Shown here piece after piece: positions 17,827 to 19,713 of a stretch of DNA of 19,713 nucleotides. Both the position numbers and the translations under genes were made by a program. This DNA comes from Spirogloea muscicola (Eukaryota; Streptophyta; Zygnematophyceae; Spirogloeales; Spirogloeaceae), in NCBI GenBank assembly GCA_009602725.1, contig WELB01000032.1, positions 391,055 through 410,767 of the forward strand, read 5' to 3'. Every line of letters begins with the position of its first letter. Position 1 is the stretch's first letter. The notes under the pieces were generated by a model. The model did not search any database. It saw only the letters and a program-made list of their open reading frames with translations, and had not been told where the DNA came from.

Positions 17827-19713
17827 TCATGTGCGTTCCTTTGCATGTTCTGATTGTAGTGGATCTCCGTTTGAGCCGCCTGCCACATACTCCTCATCCT
17901 GCCGTCGCGACCCACAAACGAGACGAGCTGTTTGGCCTTCCCCAGCTCCTAGAGGAACCTCGTAGCGCAGCCGGAAGGGGTCATGGTAGCCTGTTCACAG
18001 TAACGAAGCCACTCCTTCAGGCAAGGAACGACTAACAAGCTGTCAGGCATTGTCAGATACAGTAGCCAGACAAAAGTAGGCGGTGTCCAGTGGAGTTGAG
18101 CTACTAAGCTGCAAATAGGTTGCTCTGCCCATGGCAGTGAGAGCCATGCATGCCATAATGCTCGTGTCCTGGAATCTTCGATCTCATGCAGATTGGATCT
18201 GCACCAACCCTTCCCACTGCTATTGCCACTCGTACTGGCGTGCAGGTGCATGCTCATCATCCCGTACCCCCTCGGCTAATGAGGCAGACGTGGTCAACGG
18301 TAAACTCCAGGGGCTGCCAGGCAGACGTAAGCTCCACCAATGCCAGCTGCACCTCCTTGGCGCTTCGCCACTGCGGGTGTAATGAGAGTGCATGAGCATG
18401 AGGACAGTCGACCCCTATGCTCTCCAAGCGATGGAAACCAGCAGGTAATGACGCGGTGCTGTATGCCCACTGTCCACGAGCCACCCACGCCATTGGGTGA
18501 GATATGGCCCTCTGCATAGCGCGGACTTCCACTGCTTACCATATAGTATCTTGAACATAGGCATCATCATCTTTTTCTCCTGACATCACAATTTAAAGCA
18601 GCAGGTCGTTCAAGCACAGATACAGCAGCGCATGCCACATTGAGCCGCTTGTGGGCGTACCTGGCCCAGAGATAGGTGGGGCTGGAACTTAGAGCTGATC
18701 ACGGAGCTGAGGTCGTTGCAGGCTGGGAATGCGGTCTCGAGGGCCCTCTGCACGTCCAGCAGCGCCTGGTTGTTGCCAGGATCCAGCCACAGCGTGCAGC
18801 TCCTACAGAAACCACAGACGCGCAGGACGAACTCTGATGCTACTCCCCTCGGCCACAGATTGACATGCCACATATTGCGAGCTCGTTACGTGCCCAATGC
18901 TCCCATCCTGCAATGGTCAGCGCTGATAACCGAGAGAACTTGGCCAGTATATCAGCCTCTGAGACACGAAGATGCAACCCCACGACGTGAGAGCTCACCC
19001 AGGACCCACCACGTCTACAGCCAGAAGAAGTGCAGGTGAGCCCCCGCCGGGCACGGGCGGGGGCCAGCAGCCCACCGGTGGTGCTGGAAGAAGCCGAAGG
19101 AGGTGAGGCGCAGCAGGAACGGCGGCACGCCCACCAGAGCGGCCGTCTGCAGGCGGCGGCGCCACGAGCATTCTGCCGCAGGTTGAAGGCGGGCAAGGCC
19201 TTTCTCCGCAGCTCGGAGAGCACCCGAGATGGGCGCAAGGACAGGGCTCCAAGAAATGAGCGCGCAGGACGGCAGCTGAAACGCAAGGTCCAGAACGTCG
19301 CAAGCAGTGCAGGCACAAGATGGCGGTCTAGGGTTCCGAGGGCGAGTGCCAGGAGCCCAGTGGCGCGACGTAAGAAGCGGCTCATTGGCGGGCGCGGTGG
19401 CGGCACTGGCGGCGAGCCGTCCGCCACAGAGCCGCAGAGAGTCGCGCCGCCGCGTCATAAGGAGAGCCCCTGAGCGCGAGCGCGGAGCTTTCCGGTGAGC
19501 CCAAGCTTGCGGCCTCACCGCGCGGGCCGCTGCGGCGTCGAAGCAGGCGCCGCCGCCGCCGCCGCCGCCGCAGCCGCCGGTGGCGTCCTCGTGGAACGGG
19601 TAGAGCAGGTTGATGTGCGGCATCCACCGCCGGAAGTGCTGCGCCAGGCGGCGGCTGCGGCGGCTCAGGCCCGCCCCGTAGAGGCGCCGGCGACGGCAGC
19701 GACGGCGGCGGCG
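17827..19713 (-). CDS. 2H phosphoesterase / 2'-5' RNA ligase (LigT-like) family protein, 5' partial
   Basis: Five minus-strand exons: 19713-19519, 19146-19076, 18802-18661, 18370-18268, 17990-17827. All four introns are GT-AG, and the pieces join in frame to 224 residues with the 5' end beyond the window. Signature parts occur in family order: RRWMPHINLLYPF (first catalytic His, residue 33), FDAAAARA, PPFLLRLTSFGFFQHH, SCTLWLDPGN, FQPHLSLGQ (second catalytic His, residue 131), SAWQPLEFTVDHVCLISR and DPFRLRYEVPLG near the end. Members of this fold act on RNA ends as 2'-5' ligases or cyclic phosphodiesterases; the substrate here is unknown. The first motif has Asn where classic 2H enzymes have Ser/Thr two residues after His; the second is the standard H-x-S. 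A Gly run at 49-55, encoded by the CCG/GCC tract, sits between the first motif and FDAAAA. The visible N-terminus is very Arg-rich and may be leader or part of a targeting region. Confidence 0.83.
19549..19570 (-). repeat. GCC/GGC trinucleotide tract coding poly-Gly in the 2H phosphoesterase
   Basis: A run of GCC on the plus strand (GGC on the minus) encodes seven Gly in exon 1, just after the first His motif. It is likely length-variable between strains. Confidence 0.8.

Noticed and set aside
1-19713. A functional gene cluster or defence-like system
   Set aside because: The four genes have unrelated housekeeping roles, long intergenic gaps and different orientations; nothing indicates joint function.

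Overview
This is nuclear DNA from an intron-rich photosynthetic eukaryote, most likely a green alga. The reasons are: genes broken by many small GT-AG introns (and two likely GC-AG introns); a VPS4 protein very close to land-plant SKD1; a homologue of the plastid nucleoid protein pTAC16, which is confined to the green lineage as far as I know; and TGTAA motifs downstream of stop codons, the usual polyadenylation signal of green algae. There are no bacterial operons, rRNA or recognisable tRNA genes, CRISPR arrays or intact transposons. The species cannot be named from the sequence.

Layout. (1) 341-2957, plus strand: five-exon pTAC16 homologue, an atypical-SDR Rossmann protein with a coiled-coil and acidic tail; its 5' end is uncertain and may lie outside the window. 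(2) 2958-4930: 3' flank, then a stretch with several hairpins and dispersed short repeats, then the GC-rich 5' region of the next gene with a damaged GCC repeat (one n and 31 A). (3) 4931-7751, plus strand: ten-exon VPS4/SKD1 AAA ATPase of the ESCRT pathway, complete and in frame at every junction. (4) 7752-10757: three kilobases without a confident gene, holding one weak candidate ORF (7872-8216), hairpin repeats, dispersed repeats and the GC-rich leader of the next gene with a perfect 60-bp tandem duplication. (5) 10758-16400, plus strand: fifteen-exon METTL13-type double methyltransferase (eEF1A methylation), about 824 residues. (6) 16401-17826: convergent intergenic region. (7) 19713-17827, minus strand: five-exon 2H phosphoesterase (2'-5' RNA ligase/LigT-like) protein whose 5' end runs off the window.

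The four genes look like independent housekeeping genes (plastid nucleoid, endosomal sorting, translation-factor methylation, RNA end metabolism). I see no sign that they form a cluster or a joint system. Gene starts tend to be very GC-rich with CCG/GCC trinucleotide tracts, while introns and intergenic DNA are nearer 50% GC. The least explained material is noncoding: a roughly 33-bp dispersed repeat (five copies, both strands), a hairpin repeat with GGCTG/CAGCC arms (four sites), a 15-bp perfect inverted repeat inside a METTL13 intron, two probable GC-AG introns in METTL13, and a hairpin-rich stretch at 3873-4018. I did not find convincing evidence for a new multi-gene system.
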